Positions 25,644-32,936 of a stretch of DNA of 41,517 nt are shown in pieces. The DNA lies in assembly GCA_964416905.1 (NCBI GenBank), contig CAYQFL010000003.1, positions 1 to 41,517 on the forward strand. Reading direction: 5' to 3'. The stretch is from JASKKU01 sp964416905. Its GTDB lineage: Archaea; Nanobdellota; Nanobdellia; Woesearchaeales; JASKKU01. Within the stretch, counting starts at the first letter, position 1. Every line of letters starts with the position of its first letter. The notes beneath the pieces are model-generated. The model was not told the origin of the DNA. It worked only from the letters and a program-made list of their open reading frames with translations, and ran no database searches. The translations under genes and the position numbers were made by a program.

Positions 25644-25696
25644 CATTTATAAACAAAACTTACTAAAGTGAAGAATGGTATACTTATATGAGGTGA
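25644..25696 (+). promoter_or_regulatory. Promoter and Shine-Dalgarno of the pilin gene
   Basis: CATTTATAAAC at 25644-25654 is a TATA-like box that predicts transcription starting near 25675. GAGGTGA at 25690-25696 is a strong Shine-Dalgarno sequence 7 bases before ATG 25704, consistent with high expression of a structural subunit. Confidence 0.6.
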
Positions 25697-25703
25697 AATA
25701 AAC

Positions 25704-26255
25704 ATGAGGTTCAAAAGAGCACAAGCAGCCATGGAATTCTTAATGACCTATGGTTGGGCTATTCTGGTAGTCCTAATCGTTATTGCTGCATTAGCATATC
25801 TAGGCGTATTAAATCCGCAAGCATTAGTGCCTGAAAAATGTACAATCACTCCCTTAAACTGTCTGGGGGCAACCACAACAAGTGATGGGAATATTGTCTT
25901 CACAATAACAAATTCCTTAGGAGGAAATATTAGAATTAAAGCGATTAACTTTACAACTGCAAGTGGAGAGATTTTTAATTCAGGAGCATCGACCATGTCA
26001 TATACTGTTGATGGCGCAGGTTTACCCTGTAGTTCAATTGAAGTAAATGGAGGAACGCCATCTTCTTGCGATAGCAGCGACGGATTACTTTTAAGCCCGG
26101 GAGATCAAGCTAAAATAACTACAGATAATAATCCAATTGCTACTGGCCTAGAAGGCACAAAAGCAAGGATGAAAGTCAAAATAACTTATGAAGACACTTT
26201 GTCTGGATTAACTAAATATGCGGATGGAGAGATTGTCGTGAGAGTTAATGGCTAA
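25704..26255 (+). CDS. Archaeal type IV pilin with class III signal peptide
   Basis: The N-terminus MRFKRAQAAMEFLMTYGWAI has the basic segment and the RAQ processing site for an EppA/PibD-type prepilin peptidase, followed by a hydrophobic helix (about residues 14-34) that forms the fibre core. This N-terminal style is shared by many DPANN pilin-like proteins. The rest (about 40-183) is a beta-rich head with four cysteines (C46, C53 and a pair near 113-123) that may form disulfides, and a few N-x-S/T sites. No peptidase, ATPase (PilB-like) or platform gene is in the window, so assembly genes must lie elsewhere. It has a strong Shine-Dalgarno sequence and its own promoter and terminator, as expected for a major subunit. 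Confidence 0.85.
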   Translation: MRFKRAQAAMEFLMTYGWAILVVLIVIAALAYLGVLNPQALVPEKCTITPLNCLGATTTSDGNIVFTITNSLGGNIRIKAINFTTASGEIFNSGASTMSYTVDGAGLPCSSIEVNGGTPSSCDSSDGLLLSPGDQAKITTDNNPIATGLEGTKARMKVKITYEDTLSGLTKYADGEIVVRVNG

Positions 26256-26263
26256 AAGAATTG

Positions 26264-26281
26264 ATTTTTTTCTTTTTTCTC
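26264..26281 (+). terminator. T-rich terminator after the pilin gene
   Basis: An uninterrupted pyrimidine run (TTTTTTTCTTTTTTCTC) starts about 10 bases after the stop codon. It probably isolates the pilin transcript from the radical SAM gene downstream. Confidence 0.5.
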
Positions 26282-26362
26282 TTTCTGATTTCTGTTTTTA
26301 ATCTAAATATTTTCTAAAAATCACCACAATATTAATATAAGTAATAATAATCCATTTGTAGT

Positions 26363-27109
26363 ATGGAAGGTTACGTTGACAAAAATATTGTCTTGGAATA
26401 CAGTGAAATACTCGACAAAAAAACAATTGTGGTTAATTTTTATGGATGCAATTTCAACTGCCCTTTCTGTTTTAATGGTATTTTTCATGAATTTAAATCC
26501 GATATGATAACCGATTTAAGAGAAATCAAACAAGAGATAAATAGAATATACTTTAACGCGCAGACAATACTTTTTACAGGTGGAGAACCTACTTTACAAA
26601 GAATAATCTTAAACCAATTGTTAAGGTTTTCAAAAGGATTAGAGTTAGAAACTGCTGTTTATACGAACGGTTCCAAACCTCACGTTATCGAAGATATGAT
26701 TAATCAAAATCTTGTAGACGTCATTATCCTTGATTTGAAAGCCCCTCTGGAAAAAAACAAGTTTGAACAAACAGCAAAAGCGAGCAATTTCTTCATAACG
26801 AGCGAGCAGATAATAAACAACGTTAAAAAGAGCATTGATATTCTAAGGGATAATAGAACTAAAGTGAAGGTTTTTGTGACAACTCCTGTGATTCCAGGAT
26901 TAAATTTTAATGATAATGATTTAAATCAGATTTATGAGATTATAAAATACTTACGAGCGCCGTGGGTCTTGATAAGGTTCAAGAAATTTAGCGATTATGG
27001 TTCAGTTAGAGAATCCTGGCTTTTAAATAAAGAAATTCCAGAAAAAAAGGAAATCAAAGAAATAATCTTAAAAATAAATAAGGCTAACATTCCGTTTAAA
27101 ATAGTTTGA
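26363..27109 (+). CDS. Radical SAM glycyl-radical activase-like protein
   Basis: The radical SAM signature C29-NFN-C33-PF-C36 sits close to the N-terminus, followed by the TGGEPT motif (72-77) for SAM binding. The 248-residue length and layout fit the anaerobic ribonucleotide reductase activase (NrdG) and pyruvate formate-lyase activase group. In the long form VDVIILDLKAPL and FVTTPVIPGLN are conserved. It would generate a glycyl radical on a partner enzyme under anaerobic conditions, but no glycyl-radical enzyme is encoded in this window, so the partner is unknown. It lacks the extra cysteine pairs seen in the radical SAM protein at 8282. It has no Shine-Dalgarno sequence; a TATA-like AATATTAATATAAG lies upstream. 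mutS follows after 29 bases. Confidence 0.8.
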   Translation: MEGYVDKNIVLEYSEILDKKTIVVNFYGCNFNCPFCFNGIFHEFKSDMITDLREIKQEINRIYFNAQTILFTGGEPTLQRIILNQLLRFSKGLELETAVYTNGSKPHVIEDMINQNLVDVIILDLKAPLEKNKFEQTAKASNFFITSEQIINNVKKSIDILRDNRTKVKVFVTTPVIPGLNFNDNDLNQIYEIIKYLRAPWVLIRFKKFSDYGSVRESWLLNKEIPEKKEIKEIILKINKANIPFKIV

Positions 27110-27138
27110 GATTCAATTCATCTTGCAAATGATAAAAA

Positions 27139-29625
27139 ATGAAAGAGTTTGAGTATAACGATTTAACACCGGCAATGAAGCAGTATGTCGAGTTAAAAAA
27201 GAAATATCCAGATTGTTTGCTATTTTTCAGGATGGGGGATTTTTATGAGACTTTTTATGATGACGCTAAAATCGCTTCAGAGGTTTTAGATATAACATTA
27301 ACATCTAGAGGCAAAGGTAACAAGAAAGCTCCGCTTGCTGGTATACCTTACCATTCAATAAATCCTTACCTGAAAAAATTAATTGACAAAGGTTACAAGG
27401 TTGCGATTGCCGAACAGCTTGAGGACCCTTCCAAAGTCAAAGGCAGAGTTGTTAAGAGAGGTATAGTTAGAATAATTACACCAGGAACAGTTATAGAACC
27501 AGAGTTGCTTAACGAACGAATGAACAATTATATCTCTTGTGTTTTCTCAAGGCAGGATTTTGTAATTGCTACAGCTGAAGTTTCTACAGGAGAATTCTTT
27601 ATATCTAAAGCTGAAAGCAAAGAAAATTGTATTAGCGAGCTTGTCAGGATAAAACCTAAAGAGGTTATTTTACCAGAATCGCTTAAGATTGACAAAGAAT
27701 TAATCAACAGCATTAAACAAAATAATATTTACATCACTTTTGTTGAAGATTCTTTCTTCAACTTAGAACTTGCCAAGATGTTAATAAAAGAGGTTTTCAA
27801 AAGAGAATCTTTAATCAGCTTTGGTATTAAAGATGATTTAGAGATAAAAACCATTGGCGGACTACTTAAGTATCTCAAAGAAAATTTTCTTGAATTAAAC
27901 AACTTCAAAACAATTAGTTTCCAGAGCAATAAAGAGAATATGCTTCTAGATTATATCACTTTAAGAAACTTAGAGATTTTTGAGAACATCTATGATAGAA
28001 GTGATGAGCGAACATTAATCAAAGTAATAGATAAATGCAAAACACCAATGGGTTCTCGTCTTCTTAGGAAAATAATTAGCAATCCTCTGTTAATTAAAGA
28101 AAAGATTGAAGAAAGACTAGATGCTGTTGAAGAACTAGCTAACAACAAGCTTAAACGTGATGAGATTAGAGAAAACCTTAGCGAAGTAAAAGATCTAGAG
28201 AGAATTGCTGGTAAGATTTATTCAAACAATATTAATGCGAGAGACTTAATCTATCTAAAGAATTCTTTGAAAAAGATTCCTCAAATCAAAAAGATGCTTG
28301 AAGGAGTTAATTCAAAATTACTTAAAGAAATCCGGAACTTTCCAGAGTTTAAGGAGATTATAGAAACTATTGAAGAAACCATAATGGAACAACCTTCACT
28401 AAAGCCTCCAGAAGGAAATGTAATCAAAGAAGGTTATTGTGAAGAACTGGATAAATATCGCAGGCTAAAAGAGAACAGCAAAAAAATAATTTTAGAACTT
28501 GAAGAGAAAGAACGTAAGAGAACTGGTATAACATCTTTAAGAGTTGGATATAATTCTGTTTTCGGATACTATATTCAGGTTAGCAGGAATAAATCAAATC
28601 TTGTTCCTGAAGATTATATACAAAGACAAACCTTAGTTAATTCCATAAGGTATGTGACTGAAGAATTAAAAGAGTTAGAAAAAGAAATAATGAATGCTGA
28701 AGAAAAGATTTCTGAGATTCAAGAGAAGATTTTCAACGAGGTTTGTGATAAAGTCAAGGCAAAAGTTGATAACATTTCTGAAATTGGAAAAAAGGTTGCC
28801 TTACTCGATGTGCTTGTATCTTTTGCAGAGGTTAGCGTAAGCAACAATTATACAAGACCGGAGATTGTTGATGATGGCAATATAACAATTATTGAAGGCA
28901 GGCATCCTGTTGTTGAACAGTTTACTCCAGAGTTCATACCTAACGATAGCAAGTTAAACAATCACGAGATGATAATTCTTACAGGACCTAACATGGCAGG
29001 TAAATCAACCTATCTTAGACAGGTTTGTCTTATTGTTATGTTAGCACAATGCGGTTGTTTTGTTCCAGCAAAAGAGGCTAAATTAAGCGTTGTTGACAGA
29101 ATTTTTACTCGAGTAGGTGCCTCAGATGATTTAAGCAGAGGACAAAGCACTTTTATGGTTGAGATGAGCGAAACCGCAAACATATTAAATAATGCTACCG
29201 CTAAATCTTTAATAATCCTGGATGAAGTTGGTAGGGGAACAAGCACATATGATGGCGTAAGCTTAGCTTGGGCTATTGCTGAGTACATCTATAAACACAT
29301 CAAGGCAAAAACCATATTTGCTACGCATTACCATGCCTTAAACAAACTCGCTAACGAGTTTGAAAGAATAAAGAATTATCAGATGCTCGTTACTGAAAAT
29401 GCCGACGAAATAATCTTTCTAAGAAAAGTTGTTCCAGGAGGAACTGATAAAAGTTATGGAATCCATGTCGCTAAGCTTGCAGGTTTACCTATGGAAGTTA
29501 TTGAAAGAGCTAAAGAAGTGCAAAAAAAGCTATTAGAAGAGGATGAGTTGTTAAGCAAACTAAAAGGAAAAGTTAATGTTACTCAAAAAACCTTACTTTC
29601 ATTTGATAATAAAAAATCTGATTAA
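27139..29625 (+). CDS. mutS: DNA mismatch repair protein MutS (MutS1 type)
   Basis: MutS recognises base mismatches and small loops and recruits MutL. The N-terminal mismatch-binding domain has the FxE motif in GDFYETF (F35, E37). Connector and lever domains follow (EILDRS-type IYDRSDERTLIKVIDKCKTP is visible). The ATPase domain has GPNMAGKST (about 616-624), the GASDDLSRGQSTFMVEM region, Walker B ILDEVGRGTSTYDG and the ATHYHAL switch. It ends near KSYGIHVAKLAGLP. At 828 residues it is complete apart from the long C-terminal tetramer region of the E. coli protein. It is coupled to mutL: the gap between stop and next ATG is a single base. MutS1-MutL pairs are bacterial in origin and patchy in archaea, so an old or recent transfer is likely. 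Confidence 0.97.
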   Translation: MKEFEYNDLTPAMKQYVELKKKYPDCLLFFRMGDFYETFYDDAKIASEVLDITLTSRGKGNKKAPLAGIPYHSINPYLKKLIDKGYKVAIAEQLEDPSKVKGRVVKRGIVRIITPGTVIEPELLNERMNNYISCVFSRQDFVIATAEVSTGEFFISKAESKENCISELVRIKPKEVILPESLKIDKELINSIKQNNIYITFVEDSFFNLELAKMLIKEVFKRESLISFGIKDDLEIKTIGGLLKYLKENFLELNNFKTISFQSNKENMLLDYITLRNLEIFENIYDRSDERTLIKVIDKCKTPMGSRLLRKIISNPLLIKEKIEERLDAVEELANNKLKRDEIRENLSEVKDLERIAGKIYSNNINARDLIYLKNSLKKIPQIKKMLEGVNSKLLKEIRNFPEFKEIIETIEETIMEQPSLKPPEGNVIKEGYCEELDKYRRLKENSKKIILELEEKERKRTGITSLRVGYNSVFGYYIQVSRNKSNLVPEDYIQRQTLVNSIRYVTEELKELEKEIMNAEEKISEIQEKIFNEVCDKVKAKVDNISEIGKKVALLDVLVSFAEVSVSNNYTRPEIVDDGNITIIEGRHPVVEQFTPEFIPNDSKLNNHEMIILTGPNMAGKSTYLRQVCLIVMLAQCGCFVPAKEAKLSVVDRIFTRVGASDDLSRGQSTFMVEMSETANILNNATAKSLIILDEVGRGTSTYDGVSLAWAIAEYIYKHIKAKTIFATHYHALNKLANEFERIKNYQMLVTENADEIIFLRKVVPGGTDKSYGIHVAKLAGLPMEVIERAKEVQKKLLEEDELLSKLKGKVNVTQKTLLSFDNKKSD

Positions 29626-29626
29626 A

Positions 29627-31381
29627 ATGAATGAAATCAAAAAATTATCAAAAGATGTTGTATTGAAAATTGCGGCAGGGGAGGTTATTGAGAGACCTGC
29701 ATCTGTTGTAAAAGAATTAATTGAGAACTCTTTAGATGCCAATGCTGACTCAATTGTTATTGAAATAATAAACGCTGGAAAAGATTTAATCAAGGTTTCT
29801 GATAATGGAAAAGGTATTGCTAAGGAGGATTTAAGACTAGCTATAGAAAGACATGCTACCAGTAAAATCCAAAAAGAAGATGATTTAAACAGAATAACAA
29901 GCCTAGGTTTTAGGGGTGAAGCGTTAGCAAGCATTGCTTCAGTTTCAAGATTAACCATAATCAGCAAAAAAGCAGATAGCATTTCTGGTGCAAAGCTTGT
30001 TTGTGATGAAAACGGCATCACAATAACAGATGCTAGTTCAACACAGGGCACTACAATTATAGTTAAAGATTTGTTTTACAACACACCTGCAAGAAAAAAG
30101 TTCCTGAAAAGCGATGCTGTTGAAAAAAATCACATCTACAACATTGTGTTCAGGTATGCCTTTTCTTATCCAGATGTAAGGTTCAAGCTAGTGTCTGATG
30201 GTGATACATTAATTGATAAACCAAAAACAAAAAATATGTTTGAAAGCAGCCTTTATCTTTTTCCTAAAGAGATTTACAAGAATGTTGTTCCGTTTAACTA
30301 TGAAGACGAGAAAATTAAAATCGAAGGCTTACTTGGTAAACCCACCATTGCCAGGAAAGATAACAATTATATGATTTTCTTTGTAAATAATAGATACGTT
30401 AAATCAGAGCTTTTAGCGAAAGCTGTTACAGATGCGTACAGCACAATGCTCTTCTTGGATAGGAAACCGGTAATCGTTCTTAAGTTAGATATTAACCCTG
30501 AAGAAATTAATGTTAATGTGCATCCGCAAAAAACTGAAATAAAGTTCAACAAAGAACAAGATGTATACTTATCTGTGTTTGAAGCTATAAGGAAAGCAAT
30601 TTCTTCTAACAATTTAATTGAGTCAAAAACTGAGAAAAGTAAGCAAGCCAAGTTTGGTGAAGAATTTTTGTCACAAAAAGACCTTAATATTGAAAGTAAG
30701 AACTTTGGCAACAAAAAAGAAAGCTACAAGTATCCTATGGCTGATTCTAAACAGGTTTACCTAAAAGAACCTAAAAAAGAATATGTGAGTGAGAGAATTC
30801 AGGACAAGTTTAGAATACTCGGACAGGTTCACAAAACATACATCGTTGCTGAAAGCAAAAAAGGTTTAGCCATTATTGACCAGCATGCTGCTGCTGAAAG
30901 AATTAATTTTGAAAAACTGAATAAACAATATATTTTAGGCAACGTCCAAAAACAGAAGTTGATTAATCCAGTTCTTATAAAAGTAAATAATCCTGAGTTT
31001 GAAACAATTAAGGATAACTTAAACAAAATTAAAGACTTCGGGTTTGAAATCGAAATCTTTGGTGAACAAGAATTTCTGATTAGAGCAATTCCTTCAATTT
31101 ACAAATTTTATGACGAAAAGGATCTTAAAGAACTAATTACAGAAATTGCTAAAGAGTTTCATATAAAGAGCAATGAAGACTTAATAAATAAAAGAATAAT
31201 CTTCACAATGGCTTGCAGGAAGTCTATTAAAGCAGGAAAAGAAATATCTGTTTCTGAAGCTTATAACCTTTTATCAGAATTGTTCAAGTGTGAGAAACCA
31301 TACACTTGTCCACATGGAAGACCTACGATAATCGAGTTCGATGAAAAAGAAATTGAAAAAATGTTCAAGAGAAGCCTTTGA
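29627..31381 (+). CDS. mutL: DNA mismatch repair protein MutL (endonuclease type)
   Basis: The N-terminal GHKL ATPase has ELIENSLDAN, DNGKGI, HATSKI and GFRGEALASI. A roughly 60-residue Lys/Glu-rich linker (about 330-395) separates it from the dimerisation domain. That domain has the metal-binding endonuclease motif DQHAAAERINFE (D418), ACRKSIKAG and CPHGRPT near the end. This identifies a nicking MutL, as in bacteria lacking MutH and in eukaryotic PMS2. A longer in-frame reading exists back to 29576, inside mutS, but the natural start MNEIKKLS at 29627 fits the family and sits one base after the mutS stop, so the protein is 584 residues. No MutH or Dam is seen. Strand discrimination would be by another signal, such as the sliding clamp (inference). 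Confidence 0.96.
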   Translation: MNEIKKLSKDVVLKIAAGEVIERPASVVKELIENSLDANADSIVIEIINAGKDLIKVSDNGKGIAKEDLRLAIERHATSKIQKEDDLNRITSLGFRGEALASIASVSRLTIISKKADSISGAKLVCDENGITITDASSTQGTTIIVKDLFYNTPARKKFLKSDAVEKNHIYNIVFRYAFSYPDVRFKLVSDGDTLIDKPKTKNMFESSLYLFPKEIYKNVVPFNYEDEKIKIEGLLGKPTIARKDNNYMIFFVNNRYVKSELLAKAVTDAYSTMLFLDRKPVIVLKLDINPEEINVNVHPQKTEIKFNKEQDVYLSVFEAIRKAISSNNLIESKTEKSKQAKFGEEFLSQKDLNIESKNFGNKKESYKYPMADSKQVYLKEPKKEYVSERIQDKFRILGQVHKTYIVAESKKGLAIIDQHAAAERINFEKLNKQYILGNVQKQKLINPVLIKVNNPEFETIKDNLNKIKDFGFEIEIFGEQEFLIRAIPSIYKFYDEKDLKELITEIAKEFHIKSNEDLINKRIIFTMACRKSIKAGKEISVSEAYNLLSELFKCEKPYTCPHGRPTIIEFDEKEIEKMFKRSL

Positions 31382-31387
31382 GCAGAA

Positions 31388-31400
31388 TTTCTGTTTTTTA
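31388..31400 (+). terminator. T-rich terminator after mutL
   Basis: A short T-run follows the mutL stop codon in the 24-base convergent gap before the pilin-like gene. It is the probable end of the radical SAM/mutSL transcript. Confidence 0.35.
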
Positions 31401-31405
31401 GTTAT

Positions 31406-31912
31406 TTAACTTGAATCCACTAATTGGCCATATTCATTAATTTCGTAAACCTTACCACAAACAATTGTGTCATTCAATTTGAAATCTAATTCTGGATTTC
31501 CTACACCATAAATTAGTTTAACCGTATCATCTTCTGAAGGGAGAATTATAGGAAGTATCTTTCCTTCAGAATCTTCAAAAAAGATGCAGAAATCACTTTT
31601 AATATCTAATTGCGCCTTGATTTCCTCATAACTTTTTTTGTCAGTATAAATGCTTGCAGCTAAATCTGCAAGCTTTTTGTAATCCAACTGATTCTGAACA
31701 ATCAGAGTAACAGCAGTCTCCTCTTCAGGATTATTAACCGAAACGAGGTTTTTGAAAACTACAGCTTCTCGCTTTACCTCTGCTTCAGGCACATTATCAA
31801 GTTTTGAAGAGAAGAAAACAAAGAACATTGATAAAACAATTATGAAAATAGCGATACCCATAATTAAATCAAGAGATATAACTTGACTACGTTTAATGTT
31901 CCTTTTCTTCAT
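31406..31912 (-). CDS. Type IV pilin-like membrane protein coupled to a zinc ribbon gene
   Basis: A basic N-terminus (MKKRNIKRSQ) leads into a hydrophobic helix (about residues 12-34: SLDLIMGIAIFIIVLSMFFVFF) and a roughly 130-residue soluble domain with two cysteines (SDFCIFF and DTIVCGK). The layout matches the pilin-like protein at 17564, but I see no clear match between their heads. The N-terminus resembles a class III prepilin signal (KRSQV) of non-canonical form, so processing is uncertain. Such proteins are common near archaeal pilus and archaellum genes, but no such machinery is visible here. Its ATG overlaps the stop codon of the zinc ribbon gene upstream (ATGA). It may be a minor pilin or a membrane-bound sensor; function is unknown. 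Confidence 0.6.
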   Translation of the reverse strand: MKKRNIKRSQVISLDLIMGIAIFIIVLSMFFVFFSSKLDNVPEAEVKREAVVFKNLVSVNNPEEETAVTLIVQNQLDYKKLADLAASIYTDKKSYEEIKAQLDIKSDFCIFFEDSEGKILPIILPSEDDTVKLIYGVGNPELDFKLNDTIVCGKVYEINEYGQLVDSS

Positions 31913-32049
31913 AAATCATCCACCTCATTAAGGAGGTCCTCTGCAGTCTTTTCTCTATGCAAAGTATGTTTGGCTCCACAATAAGGGCAAACATCAACCA
32001 TCTTTTTAGAGTCAAAAGTGTAACCACATTCACTACAGACGAGTCTCAT
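31909..32049 (-). CDS. 46-residue zinc ribbon protein
   Basis: This short gene starts at ATG 32049 and reads MRLVCSECGYTFDSKKMVDV with a second pair CPYCGAKHTLH. The four cysteines (C5, C8, C21, C24) form a CxxC-CxxC zinc ribbon or rubredoxin-like knuckle. A short acidic helix (TAEDLLNEVDDL) closes the protein. Support comes from the TATA-like TTTTTAAAAA at 32073-32082, about 28 bases before the ATG (leaderless), and from the ATGA overlap of its stop with the next gene. The family has many members whose roles range from nucleic acid to protein contacts, and none can be assigned here. Because it is small it is easily missed by gene callers. Confidence 0.75.
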   Translation of the reverse strand: MRLVCSECGYTFDSKKMVDVCPYCGAKHTLHREKTAEDLLNEVDDL

Positions 32050-32072
32050 AATCTGTTTATTTGTATTAAGAG

Positions 32073-32082
32073 TTTTTAAAAA
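32073..32082 (-). promoter_or_regulatory. TATA-like box of the zinc ribbon/pilin-like operon
   Basis: TTTTTAAAAA is centred about 28 bases before ATG 32049, with no Shine-Dalgarno sequence in between. It supports the reality of the 46-residue gene. Confidence 0.45.
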
Positions 32083-32143
32083 TTACGCTTTGAAAACACA
32101 TTTTCAAGGTATGAGAACAAAAACAAAGAGCAAATAAATAAGA

Positions 32144-32797
32144 TTATGAATTCAAAGTAATCTCAATTCTTTCTTTACCTTTACCAATGTTAACTCGCTT
32201 TAACTTTACTGGACCAATCTCTGATGTACTTTTAACGTGAGTACCACCACAAAGCATATCCCAATCATTGCATACCCAGTGTCTTATATTAACATCCTTT
32301 TCATCAGCCTTCATTAAAATTTCGTGGTTTTGAGAAATAAATTCGTTTACATTCTCCTGGATTTCAGGAATCTTGGAAGAAACCGATTCAGGATAAACAA
32401 AATCAAGGCGAGCTTTTTTTGAGGTCACATTTGAACCAATCATTGTATCAAAGTTTAACAACTCTTTTGCAAAATAATAAACGATGTGAGCTGCAGAATG
32501 AAGTTTCATTATTGAATATCTTTTATCCCAATCTATTTTCAGAACCAAAGATCTGTTCTCATCTAAGTTTAAAGGTTCTTCCAATTCATAAACAATCACA
32601 TCATTTTCATAATGCGAATTAACGACTTTTATCCCATTAACGAAAGCATCATCACTTTCCTGGCCTCCTGAAAAAGAGAAGATTATTGTTTCCTTTGGGA
32701 TAACCTTGTTTCCATCAACAAAAACAGCTTCAGTACTAAGCTCTTTCAGATAGGGGTCTTGCCAGAAAACTTTTATCTGTTTTATGTCTTGGTTCAT
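32144..32797 (-). CDS. alaX: AlaX trans-editing hydrolase for misacylated tRNA-Ala
   Basis: AlaX proteins are free-standing versions of the alanyl-tRNA synthetase editing domain and remove serine or glycine wrongly loaded on tRNA-Ala. The N-terminal beta-barrel (about residues 1-90) contains SFSGGQESDD in place of the FYP.GGGQ.sD region of AlaRS. The metal ligands are H100 and H104 (KLHSAAHIV) with C183 and H187 (CGGTHV). At 217 residues it is near the AlaX-M length. A TATA-like CATTTATAAAAC at 32820-32831 is about 29 bases before the ATG, so the start is probably leaderless. It lies beside two synthetase genes of the window but is transcribed away from ileS. Confidence 0.93.
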   Translation of the reverse strand: MNQDIKQIKVFWQDPYLKELSTEAVFVDGNKVIPKETIIFSFSGGQESDDAFVNGIKVVNSHYENDVIVYELEEPLNLDENRSLVLKIDWDKRYSIMKLHSAAHIVYYFAKELLNFDTMIGSNVTSKKARLDFVYPESVSSKIPEIQENVNEFISQNHEILMKADEKDVNIRHWVCNDWDMLCGGTHVKSTSEIGPVKLKRVNIGKGKERIEITLNS

Positions 32798-32819
32798 AAT
32801 TCTTTCTGGTTTAGAAAAA

Positions 32820-32831
32820 CATTTATAAAAC
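32820..32831 (-). promoter_or_regulatory. TATA-like box of alaX
   Basis: On the minus strand GTTTTATAAATG is centred about 29 bases before ATG 32797. No Shine-Dalgarno sequence is seen. Confidence 0.45.
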
Positions 32832-32936
32832 TAACTTTTCTCACATAATCGAAAAGACTTAATACAAACTATTTGAATATGGATAGCGTTTCACAAAACT
32901 TAGCTTTATGATTAAAAACAAATAAACGTGATACTA

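Larger units (their letters stand above)
25409..25703. other. Divergent promoter region between the surface operon and the pilin gene
   Basis: This region is extremely AT-rich, with T and A runs throughout and no credible ORF or tRNA. It carries the outward promoters of the two surface operons (25432-25443 on the minus strand and 25644-25654 on the plus strand). The long AT-rich middle could be a regulatory or nucleoid-protein target. I see no clear repeated operator. Confidence 0.5.

Noticed and set aside
25409..25703. Possible replication origin or small RNA in the very AT-rich gap
   Set aside because: No origin-recognition-box-like repeats, no adjacent orc1/cdc6 gene and no stable fold were visible; divergent promoters explain the gap.
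29576..29626. Extended N-terminus for MutL beginning inside mutS
   Set aside because: MutL family proteins begin close to the IKKLS...IAAGEVIERP segment; the extension is mutS coding DNA read out of frame.
29599..30051. 150-codon minus-strand open frame
   Set aside because: It is antisense to the conserved GHKL domain of mutL, with shadow-like composition and no promoter or Shine-Dalgarno sequence.
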